Positions 1 through 5,234 of a stretch of DNA of 5,234 nucleotides are shown here, piece after piece. How positions within the stretch are numbered: the first letter of the stretch is position 1; every line of letters begins with the position of its first letter. The stretch covers positions 1 through 5,234 of the forward strand of contig CAUZIY010000205.1 of NCBI GenBank assembly GCA_963579995.1. Direction: 5' to 3'. Made by a program: the position numbers and the translations under genes. This DNA comes from UBA6626 sp963579995 (GTDB taxonomy: Bacteria; Planctomycetota; Phycisphaerae; Phycisphaerales; Phycisphaeraceae). The notes beneath the pieces were generated by a model. It saw only the letters and a program-made list of their open reading frames with translations. It ran no database searches and had not been told where the DNA came from.

Positions 1-1
1 G

Positions 2-385
2 CCCAGAGACACCAAACGTTGGACGCCCGGCGCCGGCGGGGACCAGTCGATCGTGGGCATCACAATCGAACCCTCGAAGGAAGAGAAAAACGATCTGCGC
101 CAGGGCAAAGATGCTCTGCTGGGATTGTTCCAGGACGACGAGGGTGACCGGTACTTCATGATCACCAACCTGTGGCACGGCGCCAATGCGTCAGCTGCGG
201 ACCGCACATCGGCCATCACGATCAAGTTCGTACCCGAGGTCCACAAGCTCTATCGGCTTGACCGGATCAGCGCAAAGGCCGAGCCGGTGGCCTTGAAAAA
301 CGGCGTACTTCACCTCAACCTGCCCGGCGGGACCGGTGATCTGTTCAAGTACACCGACGAACCGTTCCCCGGCACCCAAAACTAA
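2..385 (+). CDS. C-terminal end of a glycoside-hydrolase-like protein (5' end outside window)
   Basis: The reading frame is open from the left edge (codons begin at base 2) and ends at TAA 383-385, so this is the last ~127 residues of a longer protein. The GTG at 53 is not a credible start because the frame continues upstream without a stop. Visible features are YFMITNLWHGANA (a 'displayed as normal/still alive' type beta-strand), then alternating strand-like segments (AITIKF, HKLYRLDR, VALKNGVLHLNLPGGTGDLFKY). This pattern, ending in a hydrophobic strand and a Gly-rich 'LPGGTGDLFK' turn, is typical of the C-terminal beta-sandwich that follows the catalytic domain in many uncharacterised glycoside hydrolases, where it packs on the catalytic domain. 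No catalytic residues are in view, so neither family nor substrate can be assigned. The gene on its right is convergent, separated by 119 bases. Family-level resemblance is from memory and moderate. Confidence 0.6.
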   Translation, partial: PRDTKRWTPGAGGDQSIVGITIEPSKEEKNDLRQGKDALLGLFQDDEGDRYFMITNLWHGANASAADRTSAITIKFVPEVHKLYRLDRISAKAEPVALKNGVLHLNLPGGTGDLFKYTDEPFPGTQN

Positions 386-504
386 CGTGACAATAAGGAT
401 CAGAACAGCGGTGAGAAGAATGATCTTCTTGTAGCAGCAGAATCTGTCGCTGCAGCCAAGACGTCAGTCAAGACCCACGCAGACTCTAGGTAGCATCCAC
501 ACCT

Positions 505-1242
505 TTAGACCGACCCCTCAGCTTTTGTCCGCTCGAATGCGCAGGCACAGTTCTCACAGAAGGGATTACTGCCAGGTAATTCTCTGGAGTTAAGCACTGC
601 GATCATCTCACTGAGACTTTTTTCCAGCCAACTGGTATCCCAGGGGTAACGGACCAGTGTTTCAGTGAAATTCATTTTCCCGTCAAAGGAAGGGACACTC
701 CCATCCGCATTACACACGTAGAAGTAGCTGACCTTTGAAACATCAAAACCCATCTTCCCCATGAGGTAGGCGTAGACATCCATCTGCACCTTGTACGACT
801 GATGATAAGGATTGGACAGGTAATCCTTTTCCGTGACCTTACTCCTGCTTGCCTGTGACTTGTAATCGACGATGATCACCTGACCTGTCTGTAGATCATG
901 CCACACATCATCCACTCCACCGTGAAGAATGATATTCGTACCCTCCACCTGATATTGAAGCCCGTGATGGAGGGAGTCTCTCCACTTGTCGATTTCAGCG
1001 TGCTTGAAGGGCACCACATTTCCAAGGCCGTATTCACCGAACAACCTATGAGCTTGTTGCTGTTCTCTACAAAGATCAAACTCTTTTTTTAGAAGCGTGT
1101 CAGTCATTGTATTGAGTGACCAGCCGGGCATCGAAGGAGATTTCAAGCCCTTTACACGATCAAGATAGAAGCATCGCTGACACATGAGAAAGTCACTGAA
1201 CTTGCTTCGACTGATACGGAAGCATTCCGCCTGGCCGGGCAC
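505..1242 (-). CDS. PD-(D/E)XK nuclease family protein, Cas4/RecB-like, with probable Fe-S cysteines
   Basis: Predicted DNA nuclease of the PD-(D/E)XK superfamily, 245 residues from the chosen GTG start. In this numbering the N-terminal recognition stretch is RISRSKFSDFLMCQRCFYLD with C21 and C24. The nuclease core is GGVDDVW (D111/D112) followed by IIVDYKSQ (D126-x-K128), then the QMDVY motif (Q153, Y157) found in Cas4, AddB and RecB nucleases. The C-terminus has CENCAC (C229, C232, C234). Cysteines at both ends are the arrangement that binds a 4Fe-4S cluster in Cas4 and AddB. Start choice: an in-frame ATG at 1314 would add 24 residues, but GTG 1240-1242 lies 11 bases after a perfect AGGAGGT (1254-1260 complement) and begins just before the conserved RISRSK motif where such proteins normally start. 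It is divergent from the restriction-enzyme remnant and has no cas gene or CRISPR beside it. Likely roles are DNA repair or mobile-element/defence processing; the substrate is unknown. Confidence 0.85.
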   Translation of the reverse strand: MPGQAECFRISRSKFSDFLMCQRCFYLDRVKGLKSPSMPGWSLNTMTDTLLKKEFDLCREQQQAHRLFGEYGLGNVVPFKHAEIDKWRDSLHHGLQYQVEGTNIILHGGVDDVWHDLQTGQVIIVDYKSQASRSKVTEKDYLSNPYHQSYKVQMDVYAYLMGKMGFDVSKVSYFYVCNADGSVPSFDGKMNFTETLVRYPWDTSWLEKSLSEMIAVLNSRELPGSNPFCENCACAFERTKAEGSV

Positions 1243-1253
1243 ATAAATGGATG

Positions 1254-1260
1254 ACCTCCT
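1254..1260 (-). promoter_or_regulatory. Shine-Dalgarno site AGGAGGT of the PD-(D/E)XK nuclease gene
   Basis: The complement of ACCTCCT reads AGGAGGT, a full match to the anti-Shine-Dalgarno sequence. It precedes the in-frame GTG at 1240-1242 by 11 bases. An ATG lies one base off (1241-1243 complement) but is in another frame that does not give the nuclease. This site decides the start: it lies inside the longer ATG-1314 version, where an internal ribosome site would be pointless. Confidence 0.7.
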
Positions 1261-1803
1261 GGTTCTAATACCAAAAGCGGTGAAAAGACACGTTTGAACT
1301 ACGGCGGAATTCATAAGGTTGGGCTACGGACGAAACTGACGGGGCACCGCTTGATTGTGGATGACCTATTGCCATCGACGGAGAATTCAGGAGTCCATCT
1401 GCTGGATGACGCCAGTAAGCCTGTGGCAACATGGACTCATAAGAAGTTAATGGAACATTGGATCAAAAAACACGAGAAGACGGCCTACGTTCCATATGCA
1501 AAAAAAAATCGCAGCGGATGGCCATGGTTTGCATACGGGCGGAATATCGTGTTGGGTGAAGAAACCAACTACCAGCGGTTTGTCTCTGCGATCCAAACAG
1601 CCTCCATCTACCTCGATCCAGGATGTAATTTGAAAGGGATCGGAACCGAAAACAAACAAGGCAAATCGCGATTTCAGTTTCGAATCAAGATGAATAGCCT
1701 TCCAGATCTATATGGCATGTTGGATCCAGTTGATTTAATAGACACCGAGCGTAACGATCCCCGTGGTCAAGCAAAACACCTTGGTAAGACTGCAGTTGAC
1801 TAG
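1255..1803 (+). CDS. MvaI/BcnI-type restriction endonuclease, C-terminal part only (probable 5'-truncated remnant)
   Basis: The frame opens after TGA 1252-1254 and ends at TAG 1801-1803. The first possible start is TTG 1294, giving 169 residues, with no clear ribosome site before it. The protein resembles the C-terminal part of MvaI/BcnI-family type II restriction enzymes: W-x3-KL-x3-WIKKHEKT, then VPYAKKN, FAYGRNIVLGE, an 'AI..ASIYLDPG' segment and a closing FQFRIKMNSLPDLYG. In this family the catalytic Asp...Glu-x-Lys residues sit in the N-terminal part, which is absent here. Plausible homology (SGEKTRLNYGG) begins upstream of the TTG, at about 1276, which fits truncation rather than a naturally short gene. 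The missing half would have to lie where the divergent nuclease gene now is. No DNA methyltransferase is adjacent. The fragment is probably inactive as a nuclease, though a DNA-binding role cannot be excluded. The family call is from remembered motifs. Confidence 0.55.
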   Translation, partial: PPGSNTKSGEKTRLNYGGIHKVGLRTKLTGHRLIVDDLLPSTENSGVHLLDDASKPVATWTHKKLMEHWIKKHEKTAYVPYAKKNRSGWPWFAYGRNIVLGEETNYQRFVSAIQTASIYLDPGCNLKGIGTENKQGKSRFQFRIKMNSLPDLYGMLDPVDLIDTERNDPRGQAKHLGKTAVD

Positions 1804-1841
1804 ACGTGTTTTACTTTCATGACTCATCCAAAATACATTCA

Positions 1842-1869
1842 TTGATCATCATACCAAGAAACATATAAA
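1842..1869 (+). promoter_or_regulatory. Candidate sigma-70-type promoter for the C45 hydrolase gene
   Basis: TTGATC at 1842-1847 (4 of 6 matches to TTGACA) is followed after 16 bases by TATAAA at 1864-1869 (5 of 6 matches to TATAAT). The site lies in an AT-rich intergenic stretch and would start transcription near 1876, leaving a leader of roughly 43 bases before the ATG at 1919. It is a consensus match only and has not been tested. Confidence 0.4.
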
Positions 1870-1893
1870 CTCATTGGGCTTTTCTACTGACGA

Positions 1894-1907
1894 AACACAT
1901 TAGTGTT
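1894..1907. repeat. Small perfect palindrome AACAC-ATTA-GTGTT before the C45 gene
   Basis: Five-base arms (1894-1898 and 1903-1907) flank a four-base ATTA centre, 11 bases upstream of the ATG at 1919 and downstream of the candidate promoter. It could be a repressor half-site pair or a weak leader hairpin near the ribosome-binding region, where no clear Shine-Dalgarno is seen. The arms are short enough that chance is quite possible. Confidence 0.3.
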
Positions 1908-1918
1908 ATCATCTTGAC

Positions 1919-2959
1919 ATGCCATCGAACACACTTAAAAGAATGGTCAGCCCCGGTAAGGTCCCCCTGATTAACATCGAAGGGCCGGTCCAGGAGGCAG
2001 GTCGGCATCTTGGATTCACCTGGGCCCAATCTTTGCGCCAGGCGGCGCAAGGATATCCGGCCGGATCAAAACCCTGGTGGCAGCACAAGCAGCACCGAAA
2101 ACTGGTGAGAAAACATGCGCCCCATCTACCGGAACTCTACCGGGCGATGGCACGCGGGGCCGGAATTGATGATGACCGGATCGGTGAACATCTCCAGATC
2201 GAATCGACAGCCACCGGATGCACGTCATTTGCCGTTCAACCGCAAGCTACGCTTGATGGACATCCGATCAGCGGACAAACGAAAGACACACCCATTTCAC
2301 GCCTGCTCCAGTTCCAGGTCCTCCGATTGAAATTGAGTGACGCGCCGTCAGCACTCACCTTGACCTACGAAGGGCAGCTGTTTGGACACGGGTTCGTATC
2401 TGGACGATGCGCAATATTTCGAAACTCACTGTATGCAGGTGCCACACAGGGATCGTTGCCATACCCCATGTGGGGGATCCTGGCCCTGCACTGCCGAACT
2501 GTCGAACAGGTCAAGCAACTGACCAGCACTGCAGATGTGTCTATGGGTGGACATGTCACGGTTGCAGATGAAAAGGGTGGTGTGCTCGGAATTGAAATGA
2601 CAGGGGCAGGGGCCAGTTACCTCAAGCCCAAACGTGGAATCTATGCGCATGCCAATGCAGTGGTCGGAAATAAACGACATCTGAAATTCGAAAAGGACAC
2701 CAAGTTTTTCAAACGAAAGGAATCACTGCACCGACAAGAACGCCTGCTTCATTTACTCAACAGTAACCGAGGAAAACTCACATCACAGCTGGCATATACC
2801 GCGATGGCAGACCATGATGGCTTTCCACTCAGCCTCTGCCGACATCAAAATGAAAATGCGATGACCTGTGCGGCGGTCGTCGTTGAACCGACACTCAAGA
2901 AACTGTACGTAAGCCGTGGATCACCGTGCCAGAATTGGCCCGCGACCTATCAGCTCTGA
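1919..2959 (+). CDS. C45-family autoproteolytic acyltransferase/amidohydrolase (Ntn hydrolase)
   Basis: 346-residue member of peptidase family C45, related to fungal acyl-CoA:6-aminopenicillanate acyltransferase (isopenicillin N acyltransferase). These Ntn hydrolases cut themselves before a cysteine that then becomes the N-terminal nucleophile and acts on amide bonds. Here the site is G100-C101-T102 in ATGCTSFAV, predicting an alpha chain (1-100) and a beta chain (101-346). The SGQTKD segment (119-124) matches the family's 'GQNxD' region after the nucleophile. LINIEGPVQEAGRHLG (17-32) is the usual N-terminal strand-plus-glycine segment. LTYEGQLFGHGFVSGRCAIFRNSL, YAHANAVVGN and the late ADHDGFPLSLCRH region also fit. 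No signal peptide or membrane segment is seen, so a cytoplasmic location is expected. ATG 1919 follows an in-frame stop at 1901 and lacks a strong Shine-Dalgarno; Met9 (1943) is an alternative start. It stands alone, so the substrate cannot be inferred; antibiotic synthesis should not be assumed from the family name. Confidence 0.85.
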   Translation: MPSNTLKRMVSPGKVPLINIEGPVQEAGRHLGFTWAQSLRQAAQGYPAGSKPWWQHKQHRKLVRKHAPHLPELYRAMARGAGIDDDRIGEHLQIESTATGCTSFAVQPQATLDGHPISGQTKDTPISRLLQFQVLRLKLSDAPSALTLTYEGQLFGHGFVSGRCAIFRNSLYAGATQGSLPYPMWGILALHCRTVEQVKQLTSTADVSMGGHVTVADEKGGVLGIEMTGAGASYLKPKRGIYAHANAVVGNKRHLKFEKDTKFFKRKESLHRQERLLHLLNSNRGKLTSQLAYTAMADHDGFPLSLCRHQNENAMTCAAVVVEPTLKKLYVSRGSPCQNWPATYQL

Positions 2960-3021
2960 TCAATAAAATACGCCCCGCAATTTACAGGACGCTGTCGATA
3001 CTGGGCCGTACTGAATTTAAT

Positions 3022-3922
3022 CTATCCTGATCCTACTGCCATGCGATCAAAAAATGCCTGCAACATCCATACCCTTCGCAGGGATATCGGTTGACTCAAG
3101 CCAGTGTACTTGGTGTAACGGTCTACGAGCTCACGACGATCGTAGTCAAACCGAATGATCTCCGTTACCAATTCGCCCACCTTATGCGTAATGCTCAGGA
3201 AGCTGCAACGGGTATCGTCGTCGGGAACTGACTCGTCAGATGCACAACGATTATGAACAGGTCCGGTATCGCGCCACCGGTTAATCGGTGCTGCAATCGA
3301 GCCGGAATTGGCCAGCCAGGCCCCGTGCTGCTGGCGAACAAATGGATAGTGCGTATGACCGATGGCCGTCAGGTCCACGTGTGAATCATGGAACAGTTCC
3401 ATGAGTTGATCGGGTGTGGACCGCCAGTCAACATAATCGGGACGCCTAGGGCTATGATGACCATGCAGTACGCGGATGGTCTTGCCCCGCCAAGTGCACC
3501 ATCAATTGATCAGGCAGATCAGAGATGAATTGAAGCTGCTCGGCACTGAGTTTTTGATAGCTTCCTAGTTCTCCATCCAACTTCCATTGAGCAGGAGGAT
3601 CCTGGTCCGTTTCCTGAGCCAAGTAGGCGAATATCCGGCTGTCGTGGTTCCCTCGCGTGGTCCTACCCGATGCATGGGCCTGCACCCAATCGATCGTGGC
3701 CGCGGCGTCAATCCCGCCCTCGAACAGGTCCCCGTTGACCACAACCTTATAGGTTTCGCTCAACGAATCGAGATATGCATCCATCGCTGCCAGTGGTTCC
3801 CTGTAAGCATGAAGGTCACTGACCACAATGAGACGGTCAACAGAGTCGTCAAGCACAATCTCATGAGACTCCATCTGCCAGGTACAAGGTTGGCTCGGTC
3901 GCCAATGGACTCGATCATTCAT
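3022..3922 (-). CDS. Calcineurin-like metallophosphoesterase, frameshifted
   Basis: A binuclear-metal phosphoesterase read in two frames: 3452-3922 (N-terminal, ends prematurely) and 3022 to about 3488 (C-terminal). Removing one G from the GGGG run at 3485-3488 (complement) joins them into a 299-residue protein with every family motif in order: SDLH (D36, H38), NGD (D65), GNHD (N92, H93), LHGHH (H153, H155/H156) and GHTH (H189, H191). HGHH is encoded only in the corrected frame, so the split destroys metal binding. The GAWLANSGSIAAPINR segment after GHTH is the usual closing part of YfcE/MJ0936-like (Metallophos_2) enzymes. Substrate could be a phosphodiester, a nucleotide or a phosphoprotein; the sequence does not say. 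ATG 3920-3922 has a partial Shine-Dalgarno (AAGGG) 11 bases upstream; Met17 is another possible start. It converges on the C45 gene across 62 bases and lies downstream of the tRNA terminator, so it likely has its own promoter. It is either a pseudogene or a sequencing error. Confidence 0.85.
3485..3488 (-). other. Frameshift site in the metallophosphoesterase (one extra G in a G4 run)
   Basis: On the minus strand GCGGGGCAAG is read LAGQ then off-frame to a stop at 3452. With one G removed it reads LAGKTIRVLHGHH and continues to GHTH and the natural stop at 3022. The shift must lie upstream of the HGHH motif, and the G4 run is the only homopolymer of four or more at the point where the family pattern changes frame. 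Confidence 0.75.
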
Positions 3923-4026
3923 GGGAACCGTATCCCTTCGGTTTGATCGTCACATCATTGCCTTTGGTCCGACCATTAACCCGGCGGACTTGGGATAATG
4001 AAGAGCAAGTGACTGATCTTGGACAC

Positions 4027-4056
4027 AAAACGCCCTGCGATTTGCAGGGCGTTTTT
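4027..4056 (-). terminator. Intrinsic terminator of tRNA-Val, possibly bidirectional
   Basis: A perfect 8-bp GC-rich stem, CGCCCTGC (4031-4038) with GCAGGGCG (4044-4051), closes a five-base loop. On the minus strand it is followed by TTTT (4030-4027) and lies 6 bases beyond the tRNA 3' end. On the plus strand the same stem is followed by TTTTT (4052-4056), and the A4/T5 flanks can extend the stem, so it could stop transcription from either side. No plus-strand gene points at it, so the tRNA is the clear client. Confidence 0.85.
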
Positions 4057-4062
4057 CGGTAA

Positions 4063-4136
4063 TGGGCCATACTGGACTTGAACCAGTGACCTCCTCGATG
4101 TCAACGAGGCGCGCTAGCCAACTGCGCCAATGGCCC
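4063..4136 (-). tRNA. tRNA-Val (anticodon GAC)
   Basis: A complete 74-nt cloverleaf: acceptor stem GGGCCAT/ATGGCCC, D arm GCGC-AGTTGGCTA-GCGC, anticodon stem CCTCG/CGAGG with loop TTGACAT, a five-base variable loop AGGTC, T arm ACTGG/CCAGT with loop TTCAAGT, and discriminator A73. Positions 34-36 are GAC, reading the valine codons GUC and GUU. The CCA end is not encoded (A73 is followed by TTA), so it must be added by the CCA-adding enzyme. A weak -10-like TATATC (4161-4156 complement) lies 19 bases upstream, but I find no well-spaced -35. A hairpin terminator follows directly, so this is a single-gene transcription unit. Confidence 0.96.
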
Positions 4137-4326
4137 AACACTTATTTCGATGAACGATATACAGAAAACCCGGCATATCGCACACCCCAAAACCAAACGA
4201 AAGTCATTTTACCCAGGTCCAGACACACTGCCAGTCGAAGCACCAACGCTCATTGGACCAACCAAACACAGGGAACTAATAAAAGACTCCAACAGGACGT
4301 CATCCGCCAGTCTCAACCTGTCGCAT

Positions 4327-5234
4327 TTACACCCACTGGAAGCCAAAGATGTCTGCAGCACGCAAACTGAAACGAAGTGCAACACCGTCAGTATGGGCAA
4401 TGCCAAGATCTGAATTGTCGCCCCAACGCACAAGTGCATTCTGGTGATCGCCTGTGATCGGTTCGCAATCAGACAGGCATCGACCCTCCACCGGTACGGC
4501 ACCGACCGTGTTCAGCCCGGTCATGATGTCAAACTGCTCTTGGGCCAGGCCCAAGACAGCCAACACCTCCACCCGAACCGATCCAGATCCATGTGTCCGC
4601 ACATTGATCCGCAATTGCCGCCCGGCAGGGATGATCGGAAAAGTGGTGAATTCACCTTCGTCATCGGCAGTCAAACCGCATACACGCCCCTGGGCCACCA
4701 ACACCAACCCCTGGTCAGTTCAGGCGTGGGGCGATTCGACCAGCGGGGGTACTTGTGGGGCCAGGGATTGCCGGTGTAACGCATACCGATACGATCAGAA
4801 ACCCAATGGCACCAAGGGCCGCAGAACACTGCACATCTCACTGTCCCAACTGCTGTTGTCGCCCGGCATGATGACCGGATCGCCCGGTACCTGGTCAAAG
4901 TAAATACCGTCGGTACTTGAGTAGAGACTCGACTCAGTTCGTTGTGTTAAGCGATGATAGATCATTGGGAACATCAGGTGATATTGAGGCAGACCCGGAT
5001 ACTCGGTGCGTCCACTGGTGTACACATCAACCGTCGGTTCCCAGTGAAGATTCGGACGAATCACAGGTACCACGGGACCCCAGTGATGAAAATCATCTGA
5101 TTCAGCACGGCCGACCGACCGACGCTCTTCGTGATAAAGCCGCGTGTACAGGACATACTTACTGAGGGTGGTGTCGTAGTACACGTTAAGATCAGTGTCG
5201 GAAAAGTTCACCAAGAGCGGATCATTCATCGGCT
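4327..5234 (-). CDS. Glycosidase-like beta-propeller protein, C-terminal part, frameshifted and cut by right edge
   Basis: The gene enters from the right edge (the frame is open before Met at 5229, so that Met is internal) and ends at TAA 4327-4329. Three frames must be joined: 4795-5234, then about 4800-4711, then about 4708-4327. The first part shows propeller-type repeats of the GH43/GH32-like fold: SDTDLNVYYD...KYVLYTRL, then RRSVGRAESDDFHHWG, then YHLMFPMIYHR, then STDGIYFD and SSWDSEM. The middle reads LVPLG(S)DRIGMRYTGNPWPHKYPRW. The last part, GLTADDEGEFTTFPIIPAG...LRINV, then GRCLSDCEPITGD...VRWG..SDL and LRFSLRAADIFGFQW, is the C-terminal beta-sandwich of the same uncharacterised family, common in Planctomycetota-like genomes. 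The role is probably hydrolysis or binding of a glycan; catalytic acids cannot be placed with the N-terminus missing. The two indels compensate in net frame. The nearest downstream neighbour is tRNA-Val, same strand, 190 bases away, with no clear terminator between them. Confidence 0.75.
4538..4556. repeat. Perfect 9-bp-arm palindrome inside the glycosidase-like gene
   Basis: TCTTGGGCC (4538-4546), a single A (4547) and GGCCCAAGA (4548-4556) form an exact inverted repeat with a one-base centre. It lies in the coding sequence of the C-terminal domain and encodes part of VLGLAQEQ on the minus strand. A one-base loop cannot form a simple hairpin, so a dimeric protein site or chance is more likely than an RNA structure. 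Confidence 0.5.
4687..4711 (-). other. Second frameshift zone in the glycosidase-like gene (one base missing)
   Basis: The frame encoding RYTGNPWPHKYPRW must pass to the frame encoding GLTADDEGEFTTF by adding one base. Two G4 runs are candidates: 4708-4711, which gives GLVLVAQGRVCGL, and 4687-4690, which gives WCWWPRGRVCGL. Both keep the spacing expected for the family, so the exact site is undecided. Confidence 0.6.
4799..4801 (-). other. First frameshift site in the glycosidase-like gene (one extra base)
   Basis: The minus-strand frame ends LRPLVPLGF then TGA at 4795-4797. Dropping one T from the TTT run gives LVPLGSDRIGMRYTG, which continues the family pattern. The neighbouring GGG run (4802-4804) is an alternative location for the extra base. 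Confidence 0.65.

Noticed and set aside
414..429. Hairpin AGAAGA-ATGA-TCTTCT as a terminator for the left-edge gene
   Set aside because: The six-base AT-rich stem is weak and no T tract follows.
505..1242. Possible CRISPR-Cas locus because of the Cas4-like nuclease
   Set aside because: No regularly spaced repeats and no cas1, cas2 or effector gene occur in the window; Cas4-like orphans are common.
1248..1367. 10-bp direct repeat TGGATGACCT (1248-1257 and 1358-1367) flanking the truncation junction
   Set aside because: Ten-base repeats are expected several times by chance in 5 kb, so this is no evidence of recombination.
1914..1940. Exact TTGACA at 1914-1919 as a -35 box
   Set aside because: It overlaps the ATG at 1919, and the best -10 (TTAAAA, 15 bases away) is poor, so it would place the transcription start inside the gene.
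3485..3488. Programmed ribosomal frameshifting in the metallophosphoesterase
   Set aside because: No known slippery heptamer with a downstream structure is evident, this family is not known for it, and a neighbouring gene shows similar homopolymer breaks.
3587..3946. Plus-strand ORF opposite the metallophosphoesterase
   Set aside because: It is antisense to the clear SDLH/NGD/GNHD motifs and shows no recognisable domain.
4150..4413. Small plus-strand ORF beside the tRNA
   Set aside because: It has no ribosome site or recognisable motif and overlaps the end of the glycosidase-like gene on the other strand.
4444..4903. Long plus-strand ORFs opposite the glycosidase-like gene
   Set aside because: Low-complexity, Pro/Arg/Thr-rich translations with no family resemblance; the minus strand carries the recognisable motifs.

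Overview
The window looks like chromosomal DNA from a bacterium of moderate GC content, probably an environmental or metagenomic lineage. The evidence is a perfect Shine-Dalgarno sequence before one gene, intrinsic-terminator architecture, a bacterial-type tRNA-Val without an encoded CCA end, and protein families common in Planctomycetota, Latescibacterota or Poribacteria-like genomes. The lineage is a guess from protein style only; no phylogenetic marker is present.

Layout, left to right. (1) Positions 2-385 (+) hold the C-terminal end of a gene cut by the left edge, resembling the terminal beta-sandwich of a glycoside-hydrolase-like protein. (2) Positions 505-1242 (-) encode a stand-alone PD-(D/E)XK nuclease of the Cas4/RecB type with a probable Fe-S cysteine set; a GTG start behind a perfect AGGAGGT is preferred over the longer ATG start. 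(3) Divergent from it, about 1255-1803 (+) is an ORF resembling only the C-terminal part of MvaI/BcnI-type restriction endonucleases, probably a truncated remnant. (4) Positions 1919-2959 (+) encode an intact C45-family Ntn hydrolase (acyl-CoA:6-aminopenicillanate acyltransferase-like), with a candidate promoter and a small palindrome upstream. (5) Convergent to it, 3022-3922 (-) is a calcineurin-like metallophosphoesterase carrying all its metal-binding motifs but split by a +1 frameshift. (6) At 4063-4136 (-) lies tRNA-Val(GAC), followed by a strong hairpin terminator at 4027-4056. (7) Positions 4327-5234 (-) are the C-terminal part of a glycosidase-like beta-propeller protein that runs off the right edge and is broken by two compensating frameshifts.

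The genes do not form one evident pathway. The two edge genes point to carbohydrate use; the nuclease and restriction-enzyme remnant form a small AT-richer, accessory-looking patch; the C45 hydrolase, phosphoesterase and tRNA look like ordinary single-gene units. All three frameshifts lie at or near short homopolymers between 3485 and 4801, so sequencing error and real gene decay must both be considered. No convincing new multi-gene system is visible. The longest stretches without a gene are 386-504, 1804-1918, 3923-4026 and 4137-4326, all under 300 bases. Apart from the sites listed I see nothing supportable in them.
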